From: Azolla caroliniana
Lineage: Eukaryota > Polypodiophyta
Direction of reading: 5' to 3'
Assembly: GCA_043228905.1 (NCBI GenBank)
Contig: JBHGNT010000013.1
Coordinates: 1,798,001 to 1,862,000 of the forward strand
Length of the DNA stretch: 64,000 nucleotides
This document shows, in pieces, positions 46,226 through 58,991 of the stretch. Numbering within the stretch: position 1 is the first letter of the stretch; each line of letters opens with the position of its first letter. Both the position numbers and the translations under genes were made by a program. The notes beneath the pieces were generated by a model. The model was not told the origin of the DNA. It made no database searches and saw only the letters and a program-made list of their open reading frames with translations.

Positions 46226-47259
46226 GTGTTTTTTTTCTTTCTACAATAACACATTACTTTAATCTTCCATACCATACAATAGCTACTCGATGCATGATAT
46301 TTCTATAATAATTCAATGTTTCTATTGTATTACATTAAGTTAGGCCGCAAGGCATTGTAAGTAGGCTCATCTTCTTTTACTTGATCGGAGGAAGATTCCC
46401 CAATGTGTGTATAAGTCTCCTTGTAGACTCTCTATGTAATAATCCTTCCTAACTAATGGGAAAGTAGCTTCATTTTGGAAAAATGAATAAATACAATGTT
46501 TTGTTTTAGGTATTCCTTAACTTCACTTCATAATACACCCGTTTGCAAAATCTTTCTTCGGTATCAATGTTAGTTTAAGCCTTAAGGTATTCATAACTTC
46601 ACCATATGACTGATAACACCTATTGCACCATCGTTCAATAGTAATGCAATCAATTATATCACTCTAATTTGTGTAGCTAAACCATATACCGTTAGTGCAT
46701 CAGGCACTGTAAACGATTATTATTATGAATGAAGTAACAATTTTCTGACAAAAAAGACAAACGTCTGCAGTTTTTACAAAGAGATTCATGGGCATTATTA
46801 GGGCTTCCAAAAACTGAATTCTGAGTTTACAAGTCTACTGATGCAGATGAAGACAAGGTTTGTCATACATCAAGAGAAACTTTACAATCTATGGCCCCGA
46901 CACAAGTGAGCACATTTTATTAGTTCATCTTTTAGTTCCAAGGAATGCTTGTCAGCGTTAACTATCCCATTTACACTTCGGAGTTGGTTCCCATTATTGA
47001 GTCATTGCTTCAAAATCCCAGTATGGTGCATCTTATTTCTGGATGTGTTTGTCTTTCCAAATAATATTTTGCATTACCTGATCGATCCTAACCTTGACTA
47101 TGGACAAGTTATACTACTAGCATTTGAACTAGCATTTGTATTCTCAATCCAAAAGCATATGCTTTTTGCTTTGTCCTTTCATGATTCTTCCATTCTCTCT
47201 CCCTTCAGAAACTTCTGTGATCAGATTGCCATCAATTCATTCAGTTGACATGACATTCC
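46226..47259. other. Intergenic, 3' of the aminopeptidase gene
   Basis: AT-rich with no supported gene. It holds the 3' untranslated region of the minus-strand aminopeptidase. Confidence 0.5.
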
Positions 47260-50200
47260 CTACTGAGATAGCCCCACTATCCATTTCACTATGGTTCTGA
47301 CTGGATAACCAGAAGCTGTCCCAAGCTTGCGATTCCAAACAGGTCCTGTGATGTCCAAATGGGCCCATTCCATTCCAAGTGTGATGAACTGCAAAGGTAA
47401 ATAAGACATACAATTCTTCAGAATATCCTATAATTAGGACATGTTTATCTGCCTTTTTTCTCCTACACTATTTTAGCATACCTCTCTCAGGAAAAGAGCA
47501 GCTTTTATAGTACTCCCATCAGGACCCCCAGAGTTGCTAATATCTGCAATAGGGCTCTTCAAAGATTCTTTGTACCTGCCAATGGATGAACATTGTTATG
47601 GCTGTTTAAGAAAATGTTAGATGAACAAAAGACAAATTCTTTTTCACAGCATGGATATATCACAAACAAATGCATTAAAATCAACCTACTTCCGTCAGAT
47701 ATTATGGTTTCTGCAATCTCTACAGGTAATATTTATATGCTTGCCAATTTTTACTCAAAAACAATATAGAGAGGCCTTTGAATGTTTCTAGCCTACTGCT
47801 GGTCATTTCCTCATCATTTTTCTGGCTTCCCAACCTCGCATCCAGTTTCCCTAATCTTAATCAGTAATACAGTATAGTGGGAGAACAAAAAAAATGAAAT
47901 AGGTGAAATATATTTCATCTTCATAGGGCATTATACCGTTCCACCAGTGGCAACCTCCAGACCTTCTCGCCAGCTATTCTTGCTGCAGAGGATATTTGCT
48001 CGGCCATCGCCTCACTTGATGTAAATAGTCCTGCCACGGCAATATGCTGAATATAAATACTTAACTTAACACAGAAATACAGAAATTTGAAGGCTGCTTC
48101 CAGTTATGTATACCTCCAACATCATGCCCTAGGGCCACAATGCATTCTCCAGTCAAAGTAGCTATGTCAAGTATCTGTTACATGAAATTGTAATATGTAC
48201 ACTGATATTCATATGCAAAGCAAAGTGATTTCCTAAAAGCTGCATTGCAGTTAAACCATACGATCTGTTTCGAAAGCACATACCGCATCTACATGAAGGT
48301 CACATGCATACACAAGGGAGTCTGCTAGTGGAAGCCTGCCTTCTGCATCTGTACTGATGACCTGAATTTATCTCATAGTAGTATATTAGTTATACTACTA
48401 TAATAGAAACTAGGCAAATTCCAATAAGAATAAAAAAGACTTTCATGCCTCAATTGTCTTTTTGTTGGCCGCTGTTACAATATCTCCCGGGCGTATACCC
48501 TTGCCACTTATCATGCTCTCACAAACAGCAGAAATAAAATGCACCTGCTCATGTCTTTTCAAATTATCTGCTGTTTGAAAAGGGTTTTTAACTCATTAAT
48601 TACAGGAACATCCATATGTATACCACCAAACACTACGCCCAGTCCCTGTAGTTCTCCCTGTGTTAGTTCATATGCCAGCTTATGGACTCATTTCATATGG
48701 TCTATACTGGACCACTTCAGGATCATGCTCAATTGACATGTGCAGAATCCTGTTCACAGGAAACAGGGAAAGACATGCCATGTAGATCCTCTCATACCCT
48801 AGAGTCTATTATTACATGGCAGCTATGGATATTGGAGGGTTAAGGGCCTAGCTATGCACAATAGTCTTCTTCCTAGCTCCAGTTACTTATAAGTTGTAAG
48901 GTACTTTCTGTATAGTTGGACACACTTATGAATGTACTATGTATGAACTTTTCACAATTTAAAAATTGTGGTAAAACAGACGTCAACTGTTTACATGAAG
49001 ATCAGTTTGGAATGCTTCCCCCTCTGTTACAAGGAAAAGACATGCCATGTAGATCCTCTCATACCCTAGACTCTATTGCAACATGGCAACTATGGATATT
49101 GGAGGGTTACGGGCCTAGCTATGCACACTAGTCTTCTTCCTAGCTCCAGTTACTTATAAGTTGTAAGGTACTTTCTGTAGAGTTGGGCACACTTATGAAT
49201 AACCTACAGGTACTATGTATGAACTTCACAATTGAAACATTTTGAAGTAAACAGAAGTCAACTGTTTACATGAAGATCGGTTTGGAATACTTCCCCCTCT
49301 GGATTTGGTATTGAGCGTTATATAGAGATTGGGGTGCCTTTGTGCCAGCCCTTCTCTGTATGACTTTCGTCTCACATTGCAGTCAGTTAGGGTTTTTTTT
49401 ACTTTTCCTCGTTTGAATAAGCCTCTCGCTGAATTATAATCAGGACTTTTGTTTTAAGATAATTTATTCATAGTAATGTTATTTTCTATTCTAAACCAAA
49501 ATTCTTCAATAATCAGGACTGGAACTCTGTCATAAAATATGCGGAAAGGTGTTCCTTTAGAAAATGCTCTTACTCGACAGTCCAACTGTATACAATCTGA
49601 TAGTGACTGATGTCCATTGGTCATCAACACAACTCAGAACAGCATAATATTAGTCGTCATTCACACCCTATAGCTTAAGTAGTAATCCTTATACAATTAT
49701 AATTAAGATCAACGTTATATCATGGTCAGTTTCTCTTGTACTCATTTGGATAACTTTCCTCATTTCCTCAACAGGCACAACGGGAAGATATTTTTTGACA
49801 ATTGAAGTCAATTTTTTGCTGTCATATCCAAATCTAGTCTCTATGCAGACTAAAGACCCTATGGAAATTGAACTTTCATATTGGAAACTTCACTGTTGTT
49901 TCTGGGACATCAGTTCAGTGACAACTCAAGAAATTCAAAGCAGTAGCTTATGTATATGATAAATTACCTCCACTCCTGTGGGCTTGAGATCACCAATTGC
50001 TAAAGCAGCACCAAGAGCTGCTCCCATGCCGCCCATGTCATATTTCATTAGCTCTACTTCTGATCTAAGACCCCACTTTATGTTATATCCACCAGATTCA
50101 AAACAAACACCTGAAATGTATGTTAATAACATGAGAACATGATGCTGGTTGTCATTTGCCGGCAAATATTTTCCAAATGTATCACTCAAGGCTTCATTAA

Positions 50201-53200
50201 CATTCACCATTCTATGTTTGAAAACCAAACACCTTAACTGCACATTCAAATTCAAAATACAAAAGTGGCAGGTTACATACCCTTTCCTACTACAGCGACC
50301 CTTCGGTAGAAAACTCCTCCTGGTGGTGTGTATTTCATGTGAATCAGTTTTGCAGGCATTTCTGAGGCATTTGCAACAGCAAGAAAAGCACCCATACCCA
50401 AGGCCTAGAGATACCAAATGCACTTGAGTAATAAAAATTCACTTCGCAAATAGCTTGTATTTTTCCGATAATTCACCTCACAATCATGTTGCTCCAGGAT
50501 TGTTACTGATAGTACATCACTGTGAGCTGTAGCAATGCTCATGGCGACATCAGCAAGAGCAACTGACAAGATTAACCAAAATATTTTAAGTAGTCTGACC
50601 TTTCAGGATTAAACACAATATAATGATAGTGTACCGTAAAAATTACATTGGATACTGTCACACAACTGTGTATTATCCAACCAGTCAAAGAAACTTAAAC
50701 TAATCACTACTAGCAAGCAACAGAAGCAATAGGAAAACAAAAGTTCCTAAAAGAAAACCTGGTGTCATCACGTTGGCTGGAGCTGCCACGAGCTGTTTCG
50801 CTATGATGACTCCCGCTGTAGTGGAAACTGCAGTTGCCAAAGCTTCATCCCGCTCACCTCCAGTCCCAAGAGAAATGATTGTAACAGTTTCCAATCTTGA
50901 TGGCTTTGCCTAAGACATCAAAATTGCAGTTTAGATAGTATGAATAGAAATCTGTAAGTGTGCACAGACATTGCATACAGAAGCATTCTTATTAACTTAG
51001 GTTGCATTCAGCTTTTAAATGCTATCAATTTGCTTTGAGAGAACACCCAAAGTTTCCTAAATAAAGAAATGAGTCAAGAATGATTTAACACCTTTCAACT
51101 GGCTTATTATCATAATAGCCAAAATCCAGAAAAATAAAGCCAAGGAGTAATCATATGTGAACACATTACTGGTTTAACATCATATCTAATTGCCATTATG
51201 TTGAGCTCTGATTTCAATATGTTCAATGGCATTTATGACTACATCTGATTTTCTTCATGAAAGTATTCAGTTTTTTCATGTTTAATTCAAGTTGTGCTCT
51301 TTTTAAATCTTTAATCTTCATTTGTTGATTCTTAGTTCTAATAGATGATTGCCCCTGTTCTGATCATGGCTAGTTATAAAGCATGCACAATCGTCTTTGT
51401 GCATCACGATGTAGAGTTTTTATGTGCAGTTAAAATAATATTGCATTTATAAAGGAAACATTTTAAAGACCCTACCATCATTCCTAGCCTTCCTAATGAT
51501 CTTGCCATGTGTCACCTCGCCATGATGCCAAGTGAACGACACCCACGTGAATGTAACAGGACTTAGGCATCTCAGAGACTCTTGCAAGAGAATGCAACTT
51601 GCAAAAATTCGGTTTACAAAATAAGTAACTAATGCTAATGATGAAGCTTAGTGGTGAGTAATAGGTTTAATTGATGAAGCCATAGAGATATTCTTGGCAA
51701 TAGGCACCAGGAAACTATTAAAGGTAAAATAGTGGCAGGCAGGCAATGACAGAGATCTGGAGCAACTTATTGCCCATTAGAATGAGTTGTGTGAATCTTT
51801 TGTGTGCTTCTCATCAGAGACATTGTAATGTTATTTTGACAGAATGATGAACTGATAAAAAATTCTTGGCAATGAGCATCAGAAAACTATTCAAAGTAAA
51901 ATAGTGGTAGCCAGTGACACAAATCTGGAGCACGCACTTTCCCCTCCTTTATGTTGTGGGAAAACTCTGCTAGAATGAGTTGAGTGAATCTTGTACTTCT
52001 CATCAGAGACATTGGTGTGTTACTTCACATAATGGCTCATGGAGGGAGTATGTGTCTCACATTGAATATTTAAACAAACTTGTATGCATACATCAATTTC
52101 ATAAAGCCCTTAATCGCCGAATTAGTAATGAAACCTCTGCTTTGAATCGTGTATCATCATATGTCCCTAAAATTGCACCAGATGCGATCGCTTCAATTGC
52201 TGCTAACTTGGATTCTTCGGTCATAAAATCTGTATCCACCAGAGCTACTCCTAAAGTACATAGCTGTAACATTATTTTTGTCAATATGGATGATAACAAT
52301 ATTCATAGAGAGAAATAAATTTCCATGTCTGATTGATAACCTTTGATTGTTTAGTCAACCGAGTGGCAGTAGAACCCAAAACACGCCACGAATCAGATGC
52401 ATAAACTGCATCTAGAGAACAGTATGATCTGCCCAATCCCACCAATGCAACCCTAAAACACAAACAGAAATGTCATCATTTGTAGATATTAACAGATCAC
52501 CATTTGTAAAAATTAACAGATCTTTTTTCCATATTTTGCTCTGGCTCACCTTTTGACATTCCCATGAGATAGCCTTACTGTGGAAACTTGACCGAGTAAT
52601 CCTTGAAATTCATCTTCAAACATCTGCAAATTCCAACAAGTTGTATTATACTACATGATCACCTTGTGGAAACTTGACCAAATAATCCTTTACATTCATC
52701 TTCAAACATCTGTGAAGTTCAACAAGCATTATACTCAATGATCACCTACCTATTATATGTCTTTGAAACATCTGCACACTAAATCATCCATACATAATTC
52801 ATAAAAGAAGGGACTAAAATACAGGATTCCTAATTTCTAATTAAATCAGAACTGTGAGAACGTGTGGTCTAGAATATCCTTTTCCTTCTTTTATGTGTAT
52901 GGGTTTCTAGGCATTCCATTCTGATTTCTCTCGCGCTCAGTACATTGAAATTGACACCAGAGCATATATATAAACGGAAAATTAGTACTAATGAAGATAA
53001 ATATTCCCAGGTGACAAGCCACTAAGAAAATATACACACATATAAATGGTATGAGCCACTGTTCCAGATTTTCTACAACAAAATAATAAGCCATCACTCT
53101 TTGGATGATACAAGGAAAATGAATCGAGACATGATTACATAACTTGTACAGTTTCCTCACCTCTCTGATTCCAAATCTGCAAGTCCCTAAGACTTCATGA

Positions 53201-56200
53201 TGGATTCAATACAGAAAATCTATAATGATATCAAACATTCATATTATAGCCCATAGCACCTATACAAGTTTCCTGTCTGACAATAAGTTTATTATCTTGC
53301 TAGTGCACCTAAAAAAAACCTGCATTAGGATGAACTACCAGTTCTTTGAATCGCATATAGCAGTCCTTGGCAGAGGCTCCCTGCACTCCTAGAATCAGGT
53401 GATAACTAAAAATGAAATATCAGAACCAATATTTAACATCACCCTTTCCATGAGATACTCATTTGTAGTCAGCAAAACATTTAATCATTGCTCTGTCGCT
53501 TGCAGAGCAGGACCTTCCAGCAACAAAGTTACAAAACAGTAACATCCCAAAGACAACATATTCCAGTACTTCAAGACATCTATATCAATAAGTATGCGTA
53601 TGCATTTGTGAAGATGCACATAGTCTGTCCAAAACTTACATATACATGATGAAATAAAAATTCTCATGAACATAAGATAAGAAGCTTGGATTAACAACTT
53701 ACTAGCTCATCCAAAACACCATCAAGTTTTAAGTTTAATTCTTCTAGACGAGTGTTGTGGAGTTTTCGATTAATATCACGACCCAAACTGTCCTCAAAAA
53801 GACCAATTACTAGAATGTCACCTTCCCAGTCTGTCACTGGACATTCTTGTGTTTTGATGTCCATCTATTAGGAAAAACACAAAATGAAACATTTAGCTTA
53901 CAAGGAATCATCTGAATTAGTGCATCATCAAAAGTTAATTATAACATTTTTAAAGGAAACTTGAAATTTTCTCGTTAAGTGTCTGCATTTAAATTTGCAT
54001 CCTGAAGCATTCAAGGAATTTTACTTGCGTTCAGAGTTCTGCCTGAGCATGTATAATGACCACTTTACATAAAGGTATTCCACAATATACCTCCTGATTT
54101 AATTAAATACAGTTTCACATCAGAAAAAATCTGATCTCTGAACCAGTTATCAGTAATGTACGTGCATCTTAGATTTGCATTTGAAGAGATCTGCAGATTT
54201 CTAGTTGAACACTTTACACAAACTATAGTCCACATCAGCCTCAAGCTTCATTACAAGATTCAAGAGGCCGAAGTATACAGAACAGTAATGAAGTCAGTGC
54301 AGCTTCACATAATTAGAACTCTAAAATTAAGAGATTCTTCTTCTCTAGGTTGTTTCAACACATATGACATTCATGAAAGCGGTGCATTTCTGGTTATATC
54401 CTGATGCATTAAAGGCTTCCGACATTTGCTTGAGCACATAATCACTTTACATTACACCATTCCACATCAGCTATACTGATTCTCAATCGCAGAGTCCAAA
54501 GTTTCATTGTGAGGTTCTTCCAACATTTATGGACCGTTCTTCGTGGTAAAAAACTGTGAAAAACACTGCCATCTCATTTCGATACAAACTTTTATCAAAC
54601 GTTGTGACAAACACAAAGCAATAGCACATTATGAAACATTTTTTGAAATTTAAATAGGAAACCGTATACAAATGCAAGAAGAAGATGAAAGTTCTGCACA
54701 AAAATCAAAGAATGAAGAATGACAGAAAGAAGATACAAATGAAGGAGAAACACACAACTCTGTACAAAATGCAAGAGACAGAAATGAAGATGAGGAATGA
54801 CAGAAAGATGAAGGAGTAAAGAATTTGCAAAAAATGCAATAAGGAAGACCGAGAGTTGAAGATGATGATGAAAGTAGGAAATGCACGATATGCGAGAAAG
54901 ATAAGACGATGAAGAGGAAAGAGAAAAGAATCTCTGTGTAAAATGCAAGAAGCAAGAAAGAAAAAGACGAAGATGAAAAAGATTTCAAACACAGAATGCA
55001 AGACACCTAAGAAAGATAATGAAGATGACAAAGACAAGGAAGGGGAAACGATTTCTATCAACTGAGTGCAAGATGAAAGAGAAGATGAATGACATAAAAA
55101 GAAAGAGAAACGGATGTATGTGTAAAAGGATTTCCGATATAAAATTCAAGAAGAAAGATTGTTGTCGAAAATACAAGAAGAAATAAAGAAAATGAAGATG
55201 CAGAAGAAAGACAAAAGGATTCCTGTACAAAATGCAAGAAAGAAAGAAAGAAGGATATCTGTACAGAAAGAAAAGGGGAACAAAAATGAGACTTGTATCC
55301 ACAACTTTAGAAACAGGAACGGATGTCTGTACAGAACGACAGGAGGAAGGTGATGATGAATGAGAAACAAATTATGAGACTTAACTCTACGTCACTGGAA
55401 AAAGTAAGAAAAGATTTCTGTACGCAATGAAAGGAATGAAGGATAAATACAGCGAGAAAATAAAACGGAAGAAAGAGAATTGAAAGACTTAGTTCTGAGA
55501 CAAGAAAAGCATTTCTATAGAAAATGCAAGAACGGAGACATGAGGAAAATGAAGCTGAGGACATCAGAAAGAGGAACAGATTTCTGTACAGAACGCAAGA
55601 AGCAAGACATGAAGAATAAAGAGGAATGAATTATGCAGACAATACCTATCGGACATATGAAAAAGGAAAGGGAATTATGTACAATATGCGAGATAGAAAG
55701 ACAGAAAGGAAGAAGATGAAACAGACGCGAAAGAGAGCGAGAGAGAGTTACTAGCTGACATAAGGAAAACAAAGGATCTTGGTACAAAATGCAAGAAGCA
55801 AGAACGATAGAGATGAGGGAGAACTGATTTGTAAGATTCGCATCTACGACATCCAATCGAGAAAAGAATTTGTACACAAACTGCAAGTAGAATGGAAGCC
55901 AGAAAATGATGGAGAAAGAGAAGTGAGAAACTTGCCTCCACAACATCACGAAAAGAAAAGGATTTCGAGATGAGGGAGAACTGAATTGTGAGATTCGCAT
56001 CTATGACATCCAATCGAGAAAAGAATTTGTACACAAACTGCAACAAGAATGTAAGCTGGAAGATGATGGAGAAACAGAAGAAAGAGAAGTGAGAAACTTG
56101 CCTACATAACATCACGAAAAGAAAAGGATTTCTGTACCAAATGCAGGAAAGAAGACATAGAAGAAAGAGAAATGAAATGAGACTTAGCTCTACGATATCA

Positions 56201-56778
56201 AAAAAAAAAAAATCAGTCCTGTACAAAGTGCAGGAGGATAGACAGACAAAAGACGAGGATGAATAAATGAGAGCTTACCTATGCAATAGCAGACCTGACA
56301 TTACAAAATGCAAGAGCGGAAGATGATGATGAAGAAGAAGGGGGAGAGTAAATGAGAGACTACAAAATTCAAGAGAGGAAGACAGATGAACGAACGTGAG
56401 AAATCCGAGACATACCTGGGAGAAATAGGCCCTGTACAAAAATGCAAGAAAAGGAAGGACGAAAGGAAGAAAGGGAAATGAGAAACTTACCTCGTAGAAC
56501 TCAAGCCTGTACAAAATGTACGAAATGAAGAATAGAAATGGAAATTAACGATTGAAAACGAGGAAGAAACGATCAGAGACAAAACGTTACAAAAAAATGC
56601 AAGAAAAGAGAGAGAAAGAAACGAAATTACAGAACGAATGATGAGAGAGGGAGAGAGGGAGAGATTGAACTCTCCAACATAGCAACGGAGAGCTTACCTG
56701 TGCGACATCGGGTGGAGAGTTCCTGGTGAGGCCTAGGGTTTGAGCTCCGTCGAAGTAGTGGCGAGACATGGCAGCCAT
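47260..56778 (-). CDS. LAP: M17 leucyl aminopeptidase, 15 exons
   Basis: Exons in gene order: 56778-56698, 53864-53703, 52623-52550, 52452-52341, 52263-52135, 50909-50759, 50562-50477, 50404-50281, 50110-49968, 48544-48449, 48361-48284, 48176-48116, 48030-47937, 47575-47482, 47388-47260. Phases agree throughout; 1614 bases, 537 residues. The N-terminal domain has [16 protein letters not shown] and KRVALVGLG. The peptidase domain has [66 protein letters not shown] and [17 protein letters not shown]17 enzymes are hexameric two-metal peptidases that remove N-terminal residues. Both Lys residues, the Asp of KYDMGG and DAEGR are kept, but the metal-ligand Asp of FDSGG is Glu and NTDAEGR has become STDAEGR. 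The start MAAMSRHYF gives no obvious transit peptide, so it may be cytosolic. One intron has a GC donor; three have GTT-type donors. Confidence 0.9.
48771..49302. repeat. Tandem duplication in an LAP intron, 267-base unit
   Basis: AGACATGCCATGTAGATCC starts at 48771 and again at 49038. The copies stay very similar through GGAGGGTTA, CTTCTTCCTAGC and GTTTACATGAAGATC. Confidence 0.9.
51690..52020. repeat. Tandem duplication in an LAP intron, about 190-base unit
   Basis: ATTCTTGGCAAT, AAAATAGTGG, ATCTGGAGCA and CTTCTCATCAGAGACATTG occur twice, starting near 51691 and 51870. The second copy ends about 110 bases from exon 5. Confidence 0.8.
52660..52750 (-). repeat. Partial duplicate of LAP exon 3
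   Basis: GTGGAAACTTGACC, AATCCTT and ATTCATCTTCAAACATCTG repeat the exon at 52550-52623 and its acceptor side. Sequence differences break the coding frame, so it is an intronic relic of an exon duplication. Confidence 0.75.
54670..56590. repeat. Degenerate polypurine repeat array filling LAP intron 1
   Basis: The plus strand is almost all A and G, with a recurrent unit containing 'CTGTACAAAATGCAAGA' and 'GAAAAGGATTT'. One internal copy pair is sharp: GAGATGAGGGAGAACTGA begins at 55810 and 55967 (157-base period). On the coding (minus) strand the array is pyrimidine-rich. Long minus frames full of Phe, Leu and Ser here come from this composition, not from genes. Confidence 0.85.
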
Positions 56779-57091
56779 GAGCAGGGAAGAGGAAGACAAA
56801 GAAACGGAAAAGAGAGAGAGAGCGAGAGAGAGAAAGGCGTCCTGCTTTCTTTTCCTCTGACTACTGGACTGCGGGCTTCGGTAAGTCTTCGTCTTGGTCG
56901 TCTGTCTCTGTCTGTCTGTCTGTCTGTCTGTCTCTGTGCGTCGTGTTGTTTGGCGATGGAACCTTTGGAAGGAACGAAAAAGAATGGAATAATAATGACG
57001 CACGTAAGCAGAGCAAGCAAGTAAGCATTGAGAGAGAAAGAGAAAGGGAGGAGGAGGTGGTGGAAAGAAGACAGCAGTCGCGCTCTCGCTT

Positions 57092-57112
57092 TTATATATA
57101 TATATATATATA
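57092..57112 (-). promoter_or_regulatory. TA run serving as likely TATA box of LAP
   Basis: On the minus strand this reads TATATATATATATATAAAAG, about 315 bases before the ATG. It is followed by a leader containing (GACA)n (56902-56932) and a CT-rich stretch. It is the only TATA-like site in the region. Confidence 0.5.
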
Positions 57113-58394
57113 CATTACACATATACAAACAAATAAACGTAGTACAGTAGTATTGCATAGATAGAGTCAATGCCCCAAGCGCATCTAAAACCTGCATTAT
57201 AAATATTATTATTATTATGATTCTTATTATTACAATTTATTTATTTTTTACAAATTTTGTTTTTATTACTAGTATTATTATTATCAATACTATTACTATT
57301 ATTAATGTTGTTCACGAATCATGCATCTGTTATTTACTATTTATTATTTATTTCGTTTTACCCCCCCCCCCCCCCCCTTTCAAAAACTTGCATGCCCTCC
57401 TTTCTTCGTTAACCCATTGAGAGATACATTCCGTCCTGTTTTTTGAAGCTAGTTGTGGCATGCAACCATCTCGCTAACCTTGGTGTACATATATGTTTCT
57501 TTTTGCCTTTGTCCCAATAGTTTCGATAGCCATCCTTCGTCAGAAGTGTGGTCCACACTGGTGATGACGGCAATCTATGGTATAAGGCTCAATTCGCACA
57601 ACGTTTGGAGGACGTTAAGTTGCATCACATTCTTTTTGTCTTTGCTTTGAAAGGAAGCCTTCTCGATGCCATGCCTCCCATGATTGGGCCCATTCGATCC
57701 TAAAGGTTTCTTTTGTGGCTGTTGCCACAAAATGGGTGGGTTTGATGTAGAAAAGAAAGAGAAATGTTGCTTCTTTAGCTACTTAGAGTGAATTAGCCAT
57801 TCAATTTCAACACCTCTAATGGATTTGACAATGTATATATCTTCTTGCTTTGTCATATTGTGATTGACCTGTGAAGTCCTCCATTGAACTGATAGTTAAC
57901 ATCTCAAAAAGGATCAAGAATGCATTGATTAATTCATATTTGCAAGAACTCAATACATTTTCTTTCCTTCTTTGCACAAACCATTTGTTCAATGTGTTGT
58001 CCCCTAGTCATGAGAGTACCTCTCTTTTTATATCATGAATGAATGATGGAATTGAGTAATTTGCACTAGTATGGAACCTCCATGTGTTCGTTCCTCTTAT
58101 GGGTTGTTCTTTTTCTTTGCAAACAAAAATGACATGATGCAAGGCATAACACCGATAATCCTTATTCATGTGGCCTATATTACTTGTAACAAAAGACATG
58201 CTATACTTGGAAGTTCTTCAATATGTATTTGCCATCCTCTTCAGAACATCTAGGAGATTTCATGCGACAAAGGGTGTCGAAGGACTAGATGTGTTTATAG
58301 TACCTACTAAGGCAATGATAGCCAGAGTAGTACCCTATATTTAATTAAATGTTTGGCTAAGAAGGCCATATCAATCACAGAAAGAAGAAAGATA
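57113..58394. other. Intergenic between LAP and the PPR gene
   Basis: AT-rich with ATT/ATA microsatellite-like sequence (57195-57350) and a (C)18 run at 57361-57378. No gene recognised. Confidence 0.5.
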
Positions 58395-58485
58395 TATTAA
58401 TGTCTTCTAAGGCCAAATTTGGCCCATGAGACAATTGGTGTACAACGAAATAGGGTATTTACCCAATCATAAAAAATTGAGCACC
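58395..58485 (-). mobile_element. LINE 3'-tail fragment (copy of LINE C tail)
   Basis: On the minus strand it reads GGGTAAATACCCTATTTCG, then a match to TGTAAACCAATTGTCTCATGG and CCAAATTTGGCCTTAGAAGAC. This reproduces 46145-46220 nearly base for base. It is a severely 5'-truncated insertion of the same family. Confidence 0.8.
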
Positions 58486-58991
58486 CGCATCTTCTCTTCT
58501 CTTCGAGGAGCAATGTGTTGTGCTAATTTGTCAAAAACAAAGTGAAGGATTGACCAACCGAACACATGTTTCATTGGCGCAATACAACTCAGGTATGAGC
58601 CCATCCAAATTGACATATAGAGCAAGACAACAAGACAGCAGCAAGTATGGATATAATATACATAAAACATATGACCCGCCCGAAAACCAAACTTCCTAGC
58701 AGGCAAAGGCAAAGCGGGAACTCTCCACACGCGACAAGCGTGTTTGGGTGCGGAGGACTACTCTTCTTTGTGTTTGTGAACAAAGAAAGGGCTATTAGTA
58801 TTGAGGAGAATGGGAATGGATATGGTTTCTCTCCTTTGATCAGAAAGAAGTTCACATATGTACATATATGATATATGTATGATATTACCAATCTTCTCCC
58901 ATGAAGTATCTCAAGAAGCATCCTAAGATGTGCAGAAGAAACAGAGCACCATACAGTATCGCGAGCATCAGACGCTTTGTTTCTGACGAAG
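58486..58991. other. Upstream region of the PPR gene
   Basis: No gene is seen. A TA-rich stretch TACATATATGATATATGTATG near 58860-58880 could serve as core promoter about 110 bases before the start codon. Confidence 0.4.

Noticed and set aside
54595-56514. Series of minus-strand frames of 80-180 codons rich in Phe, Leu and Ser that look like membrane proteins
   Set aside because: They come from the pyrimidine-rich repeat array in LAP intron 1, overlap each other in different frames and show no domain or codon signal.
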